Shown here: positions 1 through 7,704 of the stretch, in pieces
Position numbering within the stretch: the stretch's first letter is position 1
Layout of the letters: each line of letters opens with the position of its first letter
Assembly: GCA_964526565.1 (NCBI GenBank)
Contig: CAZGMC010000083.1
Span: forward strand, 1 to 18,914
Length of the DNA: 18,914 nt
Source: CAZGMC01 sp964526565
GTDB taxonomy: Bacteria; Pseudomonadota; Alphaproteobacteria; DSM-16000; Inquilinaceae
Direction of reading: 5' to 3'
Made by a program: the position numbers and the translations under genes
Notes under the pieces: model-generated
What the model was told of the DNA's origin: nothing
The model's database searches: none
What the model saw: only the letters and a program-made list of their open reading frames with translations

Positions 1-55
1 CCGCGAGGGCGGCCGCACCGTCGGCGCCGGCGTCGTCGCGCAGATCATCGAGTAG
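1..55 (+). CDS. tuf: Elongation factor Tu, C-terminal end (partial)
   Basis: Only the last 17 codons and the stop (53-55) are present; the gene runs in from the left edge. The readable end, REGGRTVGAGVVAQIIE, matches the very conserved C-terminus of EF-Tu domain 3. EF-Tu is the GTPase that delivers aminoacyl-tRNA to the ribosome. A tuf gene directly before rpsJ is the normal bacterial arrangement, which supports the call despite the short fragment. A perfect GC-rich palindrome begins 10 bases after the stop. Whether this is the only tuf copy cannot be told here. Confidence 0.93.
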   Translation, partial: REGGRTVGAGVVAQIIE

Positions 56-65
56 CGGGCCGGCA

Positions 66-96
66 GCATCCGGCGCGCGGCCCGCGCGCCGGATGC
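66..96 (+). terminator. Perfect 15-bp palindrome after tuf, possible terminator or attenuator
   Basis: Bases 66-80 are exactly complementary to 82-96 around a single central C at 81. In RNA this would be a very stable GC-rich hairpin with a slightly opened loop. It starts 10 bases after the tuf stop, a typical terminator position, but no T-run follows (the next bases are CGCAGCC), so intrinsic termination is doubtful. It could be a partial terminator or attenuator between tuf and the S10 operon, or protect the tuf mRNA 3' end. Confidence 0.5.
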
Positions 97-166
97 CGCA
101 GCCTTGAAGGGCCGCCTGCGCAAGCAGGGCCGGCGGCCGATTGGCAGGCAGACGGGAACGGGGCAA

Positions 167-188
167 CCGCACCGCCGCGGCGGTGCGG
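167..188 (+). repeat. Perfect 22-base palindrome in the rpsJ leader
   Basis: Bases 167-177 are the exact reverse complement of 178-188, with no spacer. It lies 112 bases before the rpsJ start, inside what would be the S10 operon 5' leader if transcription starts upstream. It could be a symmetric protein-binding site or part of a leader RNA structure. In E. coli the S10 leader is the target of L4 autoregulation, but I do not recognise that structure here. I found no convincing -35/-10 pair between 56 and 299. Confidence 0.45.
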
Positions 189-299
189 CAGGATGGGTCA
201 TTGAACGCGAAGCAGGAGCAGCGGCCGGGCCGGCGCGGGCCGGTTTGGGGCCGGGGCATCGCCGTCACGGCGGCAAGGGCAGGATTGGGCGACTGAGCC

Positions 300-608
<309 letters not shown>

Positions 609-621
609 GAGGACGCGGTCG

Positions 622-1554
622 ATGCGCTCCGGAGTCATCGCCCAGAAGGTCGGCATGACCCGCCTGTTCGACGAGCAGGGCCAGCACGTCCCGGTGACGG
701 TGCTCAGGCTCGACGGCTGCCAGGTCGTGGCGCAGCGCACGCTGGACCGCGACGGCTACATCGCCGTGCAGCTCGGCGCCGGGCAGGCCAAGGTCAAGAA
801 CGTGACCCGGCCGTTGCGCGGCCACTTTGCCAAGGCGCGCGTCGAGCCGAAGCGCTACCTGGCGGAGTTCCGCGTCACCGAGGACGGGCTGCTCGATATC
901 GGCGATGAGCTGACGGCCGACCACTTCGTCGCCGGCCAGTTCGTCGACGTGACCGGCACGTCCATCGGCAAGGGCTTCGCCGGCTCCATGAAGCGGCATA
1001 ACTTCTCGGGCTTGCGCGCCACCCACGGCGTCTCCATATCCCACCGTTCGCACGGCTCGACCGGTCAGCGCCAGGACCCCGGCAAGGTGTTCAAGGGCAA
1101 GAAGATGGCCGGCCACATGGGCCATGAGCGTGTGACCGTCCAGAACCTGACGGTGGTCTCGACCGACCCGGCGCGCGGCCTGATCCTGGTCCGCGGTGCC
1201 GTGCCGGGTCACGACGGCGGCTGGGTGCTGGTGCGCGATTCCGTCAAGAAGAAGGCACCTGACGGCGCGCCTTTCCCCGGCGCCGTGCGCAAGTCCGCCA
1301 TCGGCGACGAGAGCGATGCGCCGGAGGAGGCCGCCACCGCGTCCGTGGTCGGGGACGCCACCGCGTCCGTGGTCGGGGACGCCACCGCGTCCGTGGTCGG
1401 GGACACCGGTACAGCCGAGGCGCCGGAGCAGGCACAGGGCGGCGAGGCACCCGCCCAGGCCGGGGCACCGGCCGCCGAGGCCGAGGCGCCGGAGCAGGGG
1501 GCCGCGCCGGAGCCGGCACCGGACGCCGCGCCGGACGCAGAGAAGAAGGACTGA
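622..1554 (+). CDS. rplC: 50S ribosomal protein L3 (uL3) with long repeat-bearing C-terminal tail
   Basis: Residues 1 to about 215 are ordinary L3: VGMTRLFDEQG near the start, the GKGFAG region at 117-121, and HGSTGQRQDPGKVFKGKKM near 144-162. That last segment forms the loop reaching toward the peptidyl-transferase centre; Q151 matches the glutamine that PrmB methylates in E. coli. L3 is an early assembly protein of the large subunit. A perfect AGGAGGA (607-613) lies 8 bases before the ATG. The odd part is length: 310 residues against about 210 in E. coli. Residues from about 221 to 310 are a low-complexity Ala/Pro/Glu tail ending in lysines, with ATASVVGD repeated exactly three times at 238-261. 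The frame stays open with normal GC-rich third positions, so the tail looks translated. Gap to rplD is 6 bases. Confidence 0.97.
   Translation: MRSGVIAQKVGMTRLFDEQGQHVPVTVLRLDGCQVVAQRTLDRDGYIAVQLGAGQAKVKNVTRPLRGHFAKARVEPKRYLAEFRVTEDGLLDIGDELTADHFVAGQFVDVTGTSIGKGFAGSMKRHNFSGLRATHGVSISHRSHGSTGQRQDPGKVFKGKKMAGHMGHERVTVQNLTVVSTDPARGLILVRGAVPGHDGGWVLVRDSVKKKAPDGAPFPGAVRKSAIGDESDAPEEAATASVVGDATASVVGDATASVVGDTGTAEAPEQAQGGEAPAQAGAPAAEAEAPEQGAAPEPAPDAAPDAEKKD
1333..1404 (+). repeat. Three exact 24-bp tandem repeats inside rplC
   Basis: The unit occupies 1333-1356, 1357-1380 and 1381-1404 with no base difference between copies. Each copy is eight codons and encodes ATASVVGD (residues 238-245, 246-253, 254-261 of L3), so copy-number change would keep the frame. 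Identity at the DNA level, including silent positions, points to recent duplication by slippage or unequal exchange. The repeat lies in the C-terminal tail, outside the folded L3 core. Confidence 0.97.
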
Positions 1555-1560
1555 CCCGCC

Positions 1561-2181
1561 ATGATGGTCCCGGTCAAGACACTGGACAACGGCGACGCCG
1601 GCGAGATCGAGCTCAGCGACGCCGTGTTCGGGCTGGAGCCGCGGCGCGACATCCTGCAGCGCGTCGTCACCTGGCAGCTCGCCAAGCGCCGTGCCGGCAC
1701 GCACAAGACGAAGGGCATGGGCGAAGTCAGGGGCACGACCAAGAAGCCCTACAAGCAGAAGGGCACCGGCCGCGCCCGCCAGGGCTCGCTGCGCGCCCCG
1801 CAGTCCCGCGGCGGCGGGGTGGTGTTCGGCCCGGTGCCGCGCGACCACGGCTTCGACCTGCCGAAAAAGGTGCGCAGGCTGGGCCTGCGCCATGCGCTGT
1901 CGAGCAAGGCGGCCGACGGCAAGCTGATCGTGCTGGAGGCGGCGCGTGCCGACACCCACAAGACGCAGGCCCTGGTCCGGCAGCTCGGCGCGCTTGGCGT
2001 GGACTCGGCGCTGATTATCGACGGTGAACAGATCGATCCGAACTTTGCCCTGGCCGTGCGCAACATCCCGAAGATCGACGTGCTGCCGGAGCTGGGCGCC
2101 AACGTCTACGACATCCTGCGGCGGGACACGCTGCTGGTGACCCGTGACGCGGTTGCGCGGCTGGAGGCGCGCCTGACATGA
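1561..2181 (+). CDS. rplD: 50S ribosomal protein L4 (uL4)
   Basis: The 206-residue product has normal family length. The hallmark is the extended loop at about residues 48-98 with KPYKQKGTGRARQGS at 62-76 and RGGGVVFGP further on, which in known ribosomes lines the exit-tunnel constriction next to L22. The C-terminal half is the Rossmann-like globular domain ending DTLLVTRDAVARLEARL. In E. coli L4 also represses its own operon; no leader target is evident here. Two ATG codons stand in tandem (1561 and 1564), so the start may be one residue shorter. A GAAGAAGGA run at the rplC end serves as the ribosome-binding site. Its stop overlaps the rplW start (ATGA at 2178-2181), implying translational coupling. 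Confidence 0.97.
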   Translation: MMVPVKTLDNGDAGEIELSDAVFGLEPRRDILQRVVTWQLAKRRAGTHKTKGMGEVRGTTKKPYKQKGTGRARQGSLRAPQSRGGGVVFGPVPRDHGFDLPKKVRRLGLRHALSSKAADGKLIVLEAARADTHKTQALVRQLGALGVDSALIIDGEQIDPNFALAVRNIPKIDVLPELGANVYDILRRDTLLVTRDAVARLEARLT

Positions 2182-2492
2182 GCAAGACCGTACCCATGCC
2201 CAGCCAGGAGCGCATGTACGACATCATCCGCGCGCCGGTGGTGACCGAGAAGTCGACGCGGATCTCGGAGCACAATCAGGTCGTGTTCCGCGTGCCGCTC
2301 GATGCCAGCAAGCCCGAGATCAAGGCCGCCGTCGAGAAGCTGTTCGATGTGAAGGTGACGGCGGTCAACACGATGCGGGTCAAGGGCAAGACGAAGCGCT
2401 TTCGCGGCACGATCGGGCGCCGGTCGGACGTGAAGAAGGCGATCATCACCCTGGCCGAAGGTTCGCGCATCGACCTCGCGACCGGCATCTGA
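2178..2492 (+). CDS. rplW: 50S ribosomal protein L23 (uL23)
   Basis: The 104-residue product carries the L23 signature IIRAPVVTEKST (residues 16-27); E24 matches the glutamate that docks trigger factor at the tunnel exit in E. coli. Later parts fit too: FRVPLDASKPEIKAAVEKLFDVKV, then a basic RVKGKTKRFRGTIGRRSDVKKA segment that reaches into 23S rRNA. L23 also contacts the signal recognition particle, so its place near SecY function is natural. It overlaps rplD by four bases. The N-terminus has a few extra residues (MSKTVPMPSQER) before the conserved core; M13 is an alternative start, but the ATGA overlap favours the upstream one. Confidence 0.96.
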   Translation: MSKTVPMPSQERMYDIIRAPVVTEKSTRISEHNQVVFRVPLDASKPEIKAAVEKLFDVKVTAVNTMRVKGKTKRFRGTIGRRSDVKKAIITLAEGSRIDLATGI

Positions 2493-2509
2493 CGGCGGGA
2501 CAGGAAGCC

Positions 2510-3337
2510 ATGGCCCTCAAGAAATACAACCCGACCACCCCCGGCACCCGGCAGCTCGTCCTGGTCGACCGGTCGGGCCTGCACAAGGGCGGGCCGGTCA
2601 AGACGCTGACCGAGGGCCTGACCCGCAAAGGCGGCCGCAACAACACCGGCCGGATCACCGCCCGGCGCATCGGCGGCGGCCACAAGCAGCGCTATCGCCT
2701 GGTGGATTTCAAGCGGCGCAAGTTCGACGTGCCGGCGACGGTGGAGCGGCTGGAATACGACCCCAACCGCACCGCCTTCATCGCCCTGATCCGCTACGAG
2801 GACGGCGAGCAGTCGTACATCCTGGCGCCGCAGCGTCTGGCGCCGGGCGACACCGTGGTCTCCGGCCAGCGCGTCGACGTGAAGCCGGGCAACGCGATGC
2901 CGCTGCAGAACATCCCGGTCGGCACGATCGTGCACAATGTCGAGCTGAAGCCGGGCCGCGGCGGCCAGATCGCGCGCGCCGCCGGCACCTATGTACAGCT
3001 TGTCGGACGGGACATCGGCTATGCCCAGCTCAAGCTGGCATCGGGCGAGATGCGGCGGGTGCGGGCCGAGTGCATGGCCACGATCGGCGCCGTGTCCAAC
3101 CCCGACAAGGCCAACATCAGCCTGGGCAAGGCCGGGCGCAAGCGCTGGCTGGGCAAGCGCCCGTCGGTGCGCGGCGTGGCCATGAACCCGATCGATCACC
3201 CGCACGGTGGCGGCGAGGGCCGCACCTCGGGCGGCCGCCATCCGGTCACGCCGTGGGGCAAGCCGACCAAGGGTCATCGTACGCGTCAGAACAAGGCGAC
3301 GGACAAGTACATCATCCGTCGCCGGGGCCGGAAGTAG
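2510..3337 (+). CDS. rplB: 50S ribosomal protein L2 (uL2)
   Basis: The 275-residue product matches the normal L2 length of about 275. It begins with the typical ALKKYNPTTPGTRQLV and has the OB-fold and SH3-like RNA-binding domains in the middle. The C-terminal loop contains MNPIDHPHGGGEGR, where H230 corresponds to the histidine (H229 in E. coli) essential for peptidyl transferase activity. L2 is one of the proteins closest to the catalytic centre and also bridges to the small subunit. ACAGGA lies 5-10 bases before the ATG. Gaps are 17 bases from rplW and 12 bases to rpsS. No anomaly is seen. Confidence 0.98.
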   Translation: MALKKYNPTTPGTRQLVLVDRSGLHKGGPVKTLTEGLTRKGGRNNTGRITARRIGGGHKQRYRLVDFKRRKFDVPATVERLEYDPNRTAFIALIRYEDGEQSYILAPQRLAPGDTVVSGQRVDVKPGNAMPLQNIPVGTIVHNVELKPGRGGQIARAAGTYVQLVGRDIGYAQLKLASGEMRRVRAECMATIGAVSNPDKANISLGKAGRKRWLGKRPSVRGVAMNPIDHPHGGGEGRTSGGRHPVTPWGKPTKGHRTRQNKATDKYIIRRRGRK

Positions 3338-3349
3338 GGAGGCAGGGCC

Positions 3350-3628
3350 ATGACTCGTTCCGTGTGGAAGGGCCCGTTCGTTGACGGCTACCTGCTGAAG
3401 AAGGCGGAGACGGTGCGCAACTCCGGCCGCAACGAGATCATTCGGATCTGGTCGCGCCGGTCGACGATCCTGCCGCAGTTCGTCGGCCTGACCTTCGGCG
3501 TTTACAACGGGCACAAGTTCCTGCCGGTACTGGTGACCGAGAACATGGTCGGCCACAAGTTCGGCGAGTTCGCGCCAACCCGCACCTATTACGGGCATGC
3601 CGCCGACAAGAAGGCCAAGAGGAGATAG
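3350..3628 (+). CDS. rpsS: 30S ribosomal protein S19 (uS19)
   Basis: The 92-residue product has the standard S19 length and sequence: TRSVWKGPFVDGYLLKKAE at the start, then IRIWSRRSTILPQFVG, and the end FAPTRTYYGHAADKKAKRR. S19 binds the head of the small subunit, forms a complex with S13, and takes part in the bridge to the large subunit. AGGGAGG at 3336-3342 overlaps the rplB stop and provides the ribosome-binding site. The gap to rplV is only 2 bases. Confidence 0.98.
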   Translation: MTRSVWKGPFVDGYLLKKAETVRNSGRNEIIRIWSRRSTILPQFVGLTFGVYNGHKFLPVLVTENMVGHKFGEFAPTRTYYGHAADKKAKRR

Positions 3629-3630
3629 GG

Positions 3631-4011
3631 ATGGGCAAGCCCAAGCGCGAGCGGGCGCTCGACGACGCCTCGGCCAAGGCCTTCGGCAAGCTGATCCGGT
3701 CGAGCCCGCGCAAGCTCAACCTCGTCGCCCAGACGATCCGCGGCAAGGCGGCCAGCAAGGCCCTGGCCGAGCTCAGCTTCTCGCCGCGGCGTGTGGCCGG
3801 CGACGTGAAGAAGGTGCTGCAGTCGGCGATCGCCAACGCCGAGAACAACCACGATCTGGATGTCGACCGGCTGTACGTGGCCGAGGCATTCGTCGGCAAG
3901 AGCCTGGTCATGAAGCGGTTCCGGGCGCGGGCGCGCGGCCGCGTCGGGCGCATCGAGAAGTCCTGGTCGAACCTGACGGTGATCGTGCGCGAGCGCGGGG
4001 AGGATGTTTGA
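3631..4011 (+). CDS. rplV: 50S ribosomal protein L22 (uL22)
   Basis: The 126-residue product shows the L22 core SSPRKLNLVAQTIRGK, then FSPRRVAGDVKKVLQSAIANAENN. The basic hairpin arm VMKRFRARARGRVGRIEKSWSNL reaches into the exit tunnel opposite L4 and is a known site of macrolide-resistance changes in other bacteria. It starts 2 bases after the rpsS stop, with AGGAG at 3620-3624 as the ribosome-binding site. The N-terminus (MGKPKRERALDDASAKAFGK) is slightly longer than E. coli L22, in line with other alphaproteobacterial forms. No defect is seen. Confidence 0.97.
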   Translation: MGKPKRERALDDASAKAFGKLIRSSPRKLNLVAQTIRGKAASKALAELSFSPRRVAGDVKKVLQSAIANAENNHDLDVDRLYVAEAFVGKSLVMKRFRARARGRVGRIEKSWSNLTVIVRERGEDV

Positions 4012-4014
4012 GCC

Positions 4015-4695
4015 ATGGGACAGAAGGTCAATCCGATCGGGCTGCGCGTCGGCATCAACCGCACCTGGGACTCGCGCTGGTTCGCCGGCAAGGACTACGC
4101 GAACCATCTGCACGAGGACCTGCGCATCCGCCGCTTCCTGGAGAAGCGGCTGGCCCAGGCCGGCATCAGCCGCGTGGTCATCGAGCGTCCGGCCAAGCGG
4201 GCGCGGGTGACCATCCACACGGCGCGGCCGGGTGTCGTCATCGGGAAGAAGGGTGCCGACATCGAGAAGCTGCGCGTCGAGCTGGCGCGCATGACCGGCG
4301 GCGAGGTCAGCCTGAACATCCTCGAGGTCCGCAAGCCGGAGATCGATGCCAGGCTGGTCGCCGAGAACATCGCCAACCAGCTGGAGCGACGCGTCGCCTT
4401 CCGCCGGGCCATGAAGCGGGCCGTGCAGAACGCCATGCGCCTCGGCGCCCAGGGCATCCGCATCAACTGCGGCGGGCGGCTGGGCGGTGCGGAGATCGCG
4501 CGCACCGAATGGTATCGCGAGGGCCGGGTGCCGCTGCACACGCTGCGCGCCAACATCGACTACGGCACGGCCACGGCGAAGACCACGTACGGCACCTGCG
4601 GCGTCAAGGTCTGGGTGTTCAAGGGCGAGATCCTGGTGCACGACCCGATGGCGCAGGACCGGCGGCTGTCGGAGCAGGCGTCGGGCCGCGGCTGA
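4015..4695 (+). CDS. rpsC: 30S ribosomal protein S3 (uS3)
   Basis: The 226-residue product starts with the invariant GQKVNPIGLRVGI. It has a type II KH domain with the GxxG loop GKKG at residues 77-80, and a C-terminal domain with FRRAMKRAVQNAMRLGAQGI (129-148). The basic residues R130, R131 and K134 match the patch implicated in mRNA helicase activity at the entry tunnel in E. coli. GRLGGAEIARTEWYREGRVPLHTLRA follows, as in all bacterial S3. A GGGGAGG run (3997-4003) precedes the ATG by 11 bases. The gap after rplV is 3 bases and the gap to rplP is 28. Confidence 0.98.
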   Translation: MGQKVNPIGLRVGINRTWDSRWFAGKDYANHLHEDLRIRRFLEKRLAQAGISRVVIERPAKRARVTIHTARPGVVIGKKGADIEKLRVELARMTGGEVSLNILEVRKPEIDARLVAENIANQLERRVAFRRAMKRAVQNAMRLGAQGIRINCGGRLGGAEIARTEWYREGRVPLHTLRANIDYGTATAKTTYGTCGVKVWVFKGEILVHDPMAQDRRLSEQASGRG

Positions 4696-4723
4696 CCGCG
4701 TCCGGCGAGAAGGGGTTCGGATC

Positions 4724-5143
4724 ATGTTGTCACCGAAGCGCACCAAGTTCCGCAAGGCGCACAAGGGCCGCATCCACGGCGCCGCCAAGGGCGGGACGGC
4801 GCTCAATTTCGGCGCGTTCGGGCTGAAGGCGATCACGCCGGCACGCATCACGGCGCGCCAGATCGAATCCGCCCGTCGCGCCATCACCCGCCACATCAAG
4901 CGTCAGGGCCGCGTCTGGATCCGCATCTTCCCTGACGTACCGGTGTCGTCCAAGCCGGCCGAGGTGCGCATGGGCAAGGGCAAGGGCTCGCCCGAATTCT
5001 GGGTCTGCCGGGTCAAGCCCGGCAAGATCATGTTCGAGCTGGACGGCGTGCCGGGACCGCTGGCCAAGCGCGCGTTCGAGCTGGCGGCGGCCAAGCTGCC
5101 GGTCGACACGCGCTTTGTGGCGCGGCCGGGCGAGGAGGTGTGA
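4724..5143 (+). CDS. rplP: 50S ribosomal protein L16 (uL16)
   Basis: The 139-residue product begins MLSPKRTKFRKAHKGR, the universal L16 start. That fixes the start at 4724 even though the open frame extends upstream inside rpsC. AAGGGG at 4710-4715 is the ribosome-binding site. The segment EVRMGKGKGSPEFWV (80-94) contains R82, which corresponds to the arginine hydroxylated in E. coli L16. L16 organises the A-site side of the large subunit and contacts aminoacyl-tRNA, and it is a late assembly protein. Length is close to E. coli's 136. The gap to rpmC is 3 bases. Confidence 0.98.
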   Translation: MLSPKRTKFRKAHKGRIHGAAKGGTALNFGAFGLKAITPARITARQIESARRAITRHIKRQGRVWIRIFPDVPVSSKPAEVRMGKGKGSPEFWVCRVKPGKIMFELDGVPGPLAKRAFELAAAKLPVDTRFVARPGEEV

Positions 5144-5146
5144 GCG

Positions 5147-5353
5147 ATGGATGCGACCGACCTGCGCACGAAGAGCGACGACGAGCTCAAGGATGAGTTG
5201 CTGGCGCTCAAGAAGGAGCAGTTCAACCTGCGTTTCCAGCGGGCCGGTGGCCAGCTCGAGAATACGGCGCGGGTGCGCGAGGTGCGCCGGGATGTCGCCC
5301 GCATCAAGACGATCGTGACGGAGCGGCGGCGTGCCGCGGCCACCGCGAAGTAG
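5147..5353 (+). CDS. rpmC: 50S ribosomal protein L29 (uL29)
   Basis: The 68-residue product is a small helical protein with the L29 pattern: LRTKSDDELKDELLALKKEQFNLRFQ followed by ENTARVREVRRDVARIKTI. L29 sits beside L23 at the tunnel exit and helps dock trigger factor. GAGGAGG (5132-5138), 8 bases before the ATG, is a near-ideal ribosome-binding site within the end of rplP. The last residues (ERRRAAATAK) form a basic tail usual for the family. Confidence 0.97.
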   Translation: MDATDLRTKSDDELKDELLALKKEQFNLRFQRAGGQLENTARVREVRRDVARIKTIVTERRRAAATAK

Positions 5354-5363
5354 AGGATAGGAA

Positions 5364-5684
5364 ATGCCACGGCGGGTTCTCACCGGGAAGGTGGTCTCGG
5401 ACAAGAGCGACAAGACCATCACGGTCCTCGTCGAGCGCCGGATCATGCATCCCATTTACAAGAAGTTCATCCGACGCACGAAGCGGTTCATGGCGCACGA
5501 CGAGGACAACCGCTACAAGGTCGGTGACACGGTGTCGATCATCGAGGCGCGGCCGCTGTCGCGGCGCAAGCGCTGGGTCGTCGTCGATGGTGAAACCGGA
5601 TCGGCGGCTGCCGTGCCGCCGCCGGCCGGCCCGACCGGCGGGCCGGAAACGGCGGCTGCCGCGCCCGGCGAACCCGCGGCATAA
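5364..5684 (+). CDS. rpsQ: 30S ribosomal protein S17 (uS17) with Ala/Pro-rich tail
   Basis: Residues 1-77 are typical S17, an OB-fold protein that binds the 5' domain of 16S rRNA early in assembly: RVLTGKVVSDKSDKTITVLVER at the start, PIYKKFIRRTKRFMAHDE, then VGDTVSIIEARPLSRRKRWVVV. The usual protein ends soon after this point at about 80-85 residues. Here a tail of about 29 residues follows (SAAAVPPPAGPTGG and on to the end), rich in Ala, Pro, Gly and a few Glu, for 106 residues in total. The tail includes a PPP run at 85-87. It keeps GC-rich third codon positions, so it looks genuinely coding. Gap to rplN is 12 bases. Confidence 0.96.
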   Translation: MPRRVLTGKVVSDKSDKTITVLVERRIMHPIYKKFIRRTKRFMAHDEDNRYKVGDTVSIIEARPLSRRKRWVVVDGETGSAAAVPPPAGPTGGPETAAAAPGEPAA

Positions 5685-5696
5685 AGGGACGGACCA

Positions 5697-6065
5697 ATGA
5701 TTCAGATGCAGACGAACCTGGATGTCGCCGACAATTCCGGCGCACGACGGGTGCAGTGCATCAAGGTGCTGGGCGGCTCGAAGCGCAAGGTCGCGGGCAT
5801 CGGCGACGTGATCGTCGTTTCGGTGAAGGACGCCATCCCGCGCGGCCGCGTCAAGAAGGGCACGGTGCACCGGGCCGTCATCGTCCGCACGGCGAAGGAG
5901 ATCCGCCGCAACGACGGCACGGCGATCCGCTTCGACAAGAACGCCGCCGTGCTGATCAACAAGCAGGGCGAGCCGATCGGTACGCGCATCTTCGGTCCCG
6001 TCACGCGCGAGCTGCGCGCCAAGCGGTACATGAAGATCATCAGCCTGGCGCCGGAGGTGCTGTGA
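5697..6065 (+). CDS. rplN: 50S ribosomal protein L14 (uL14)
   Basis: The 122-residue product has exactly the usual L14 length and the signature MIQMQTNLDVADNSGAR at the N-terminus, KKGTVHRAVIVRTAKE in the middle, and the end GPVTRELRAKRYMKIISLAPEVL. L14 is at the subunit interface, where it forms bridges to 16S rRNA and is the target of the silencing factor RsfS. GGGACGGACCA precedes the ATG, a weak ribosome-binding site. The stop overlaps the rplX start by one base (TGATG), a coupling signature. Confidence 0.98.
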   Translation: MIQMQTNLDVADNSGARRVQCIKVLGGSKRKVAGIGDVIVVSVKDAIPRGRVKKGTVHRAVIVRTAKEIRRNDGTAIRFDKNAAVLINKQGEPIGTRIFGPVTRELRAKRYMKIISLAPEVL

Positions 6066-6403
6066 TGAAGCGCGATATCAAGCGGCCCAAGCTTAAGGTA
6101 AAGAAGGGCGACCGCGTCGTCGTGCTGGCCGGCCGGGACCGCGGCGTGCGCGGCGAAGTGCTGAAGGTACTGCCGGTAGAGAACCGCGTCATCGTGCAGG
6201 GCGTCAACATCGTCAAGCGCCACACCCGGCCGTCACCGGCAAGCGCCGGCGGCATCGAGGAGAAAGAGGCACCGATCCACGTCTCCAACGTGGCGCACAT
6301 CGACCCCGCTTCGGACCGGCCGACACGGGTCGGCTACAAGGTCCTGGACGACGGCCGCAAGGTGCGGTTTGCCAGGCGGTCCGGCGAAATCATCGACCGG
6401 TGA
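6065..6403 (+). CDS. rplX: 50S ribosomal protein L24 (uL24)
   Basis: The 112-residue product carries a KOW motif at about residues 13-36 (VKKGDRVVVLAGRDRGVRGE), then VIVQGVNIVKRHTRPS and a closing VGYKVLDDGRKVRFARRSGE, all typical of L24. L24 is one of the two initiators of large-subunit assembly and sits near the tunnel exit. The start is the ATG at 6065 that shares its A with the rplN stop. The frame remains open upstream, but homology (MKRDIKRPKLKVKKGD) sets this start. Gap to rplE is 7 bases. Confidence 0.97.
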   Translation: MKRDIKRPKLKVKKGDRVVVLAGRDRGVRGEVLKVLPVENRVIVQGVNIVKRHTRPSPASAGGIEEKEAPIHVSNVAHIDPASDRPTRVGYKVLDDGRKVRFARRSGEIIDR

Positions 6404-6410
6404 GGCGGCC

Positions 6411-6950
<540 letters not shown>

Positions 6951-6969
6951 GCCGACGGGAGAACGCGAT

Positions 6970-7275
6970 ATGGCCAAGAAGAGTGCCGTCGAGAAGAACA
7001 AGCGCCGCCAGCGCATGGTCAAGAACAAGGCGGCGACGCGCGAGCGGCTCAAGGCCATGGCCACGGACCGGTCGCTGCCGCCCGAGGAGCGGTTCGCCGC
7101 CCGGCTCAGGCTGGCCGAGGTGCCGCGAAACGCGGCGCCAACGCGGCTGCGCAACCGATGCGAGCTGACGGGCCGGCCGCGCGCCTTCTATCGGCGCTTC
7201 CGCCTGAGCCGCATCGCACTCAGGGAACTGGCCTCGACCGGCCAGATCCCCGGCATGACCAAGGCGAGCTGGTAG
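6970..7275 (+). CDS. rpsN: 30S ribosomal protein S14 (uS14), zinc-independent long form
   Basis: The 101-residue product is the long type of S14 and lacks the CxxC pairs of the short zinc-binding form; the only Cys is C59, in the RLRNRCELTGRPR core. The end FRLSRIALRELASTGQIPGMTKASW is the standard S14 C-terminus. S14 is a head protein of the small subunit, assembled late. GGGAGAA (6957-6963) lies 6 bases before the ATG. Gaps are 19 bases from rplE and 16 bases to rpsH. Confidence 0.97.
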   Translation: MAKKSAVEKNKRRQRMVKNKAATRERLKAMATDRSLPPEERFAARLRLAEVPRNAAPTRLRNRCELTGRPRAFYRRFRLSRIALRELASTGQIPGMTKASW

Positions 7276-7291
7276 AAGGAGGACGCGGCAG

Positions 7292-7690
7292 ATGGCGATG
7301 AGCGATCCCCTGGGGGATATGCTGACGCGAATCCGTAATGGTCAGCGCGCTGGGAAGCTGGTCGTGGACACGCCGGGGTCGAACCTGCGCGCCAACGTGC
7401 TGGAAGTGCTCAAGCGCGAGGGCTACATCCGCGGTTACCTGACCGAGGAGCTGCGGCCCGGCGTGCACAGCATTCGGGTTGAGCTGAAGTACAATGACGG
7501 GCAGCCAGTGATCCGGCAGATCCACAGGGTGTCGAAACCGGGTCGACGCGTCTATTCAAGGATCAAGGACCTGCCGCGGTACTACAACGGCCTTGGCATC
7601 AAGATCCTGTCGACCCCGCGGGGCGTCATGTCCGATGCCGAGGCCCGCGCCGCCAATGTCGGCGGCGAGGTCCTGTGCGAGGTGTTCTAG
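7292..7690 (+). CDS. rpsH: 30S ribosomal protein S8 (uS8)
   Basis: The 132-residue product begins MAMSDPLGDMLTRIRNGQ and ends with LSTPRGVMSDAEARAANVGGEVLCEVF, which is S8 along its whole length. It binds the central domain of 16S rRNA early in assembly. In E. coli it represses the spc operon by binding the L5 mRNA region; I did not identify that target here. A near-perfect AAGGAGGA (7276-7283), 8 bases before the ATG and directly after the rpsN stop, is one of the strongest ribosome-binding sites in the operon. A second ATG two codons in (7298) is a possible alternative start. Confidence 0.98.
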   Translation: MAMSDPLGDMLTRIRNGQRAGKLVVDTPGSNLRANVLEVLKREGYIRGYLTEELRPGVHSIRVELKYNDGQPVIRQIHRVSKPGRRVYSRIKDLPRYYNGLGIKILSTPRGVMSDAEARAANVGGEVLCEVF

Positions 7691-7704
7691 GGGAAGAGCG
7701 AGCG

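Noticed and set aside
1333..1404. CRISPR-like direct repeats
   Set aside because: The three 24-bp copies are directly adjacent without spacers, lie in frame inside rplC, and encode protein; no CRISPR array is present.
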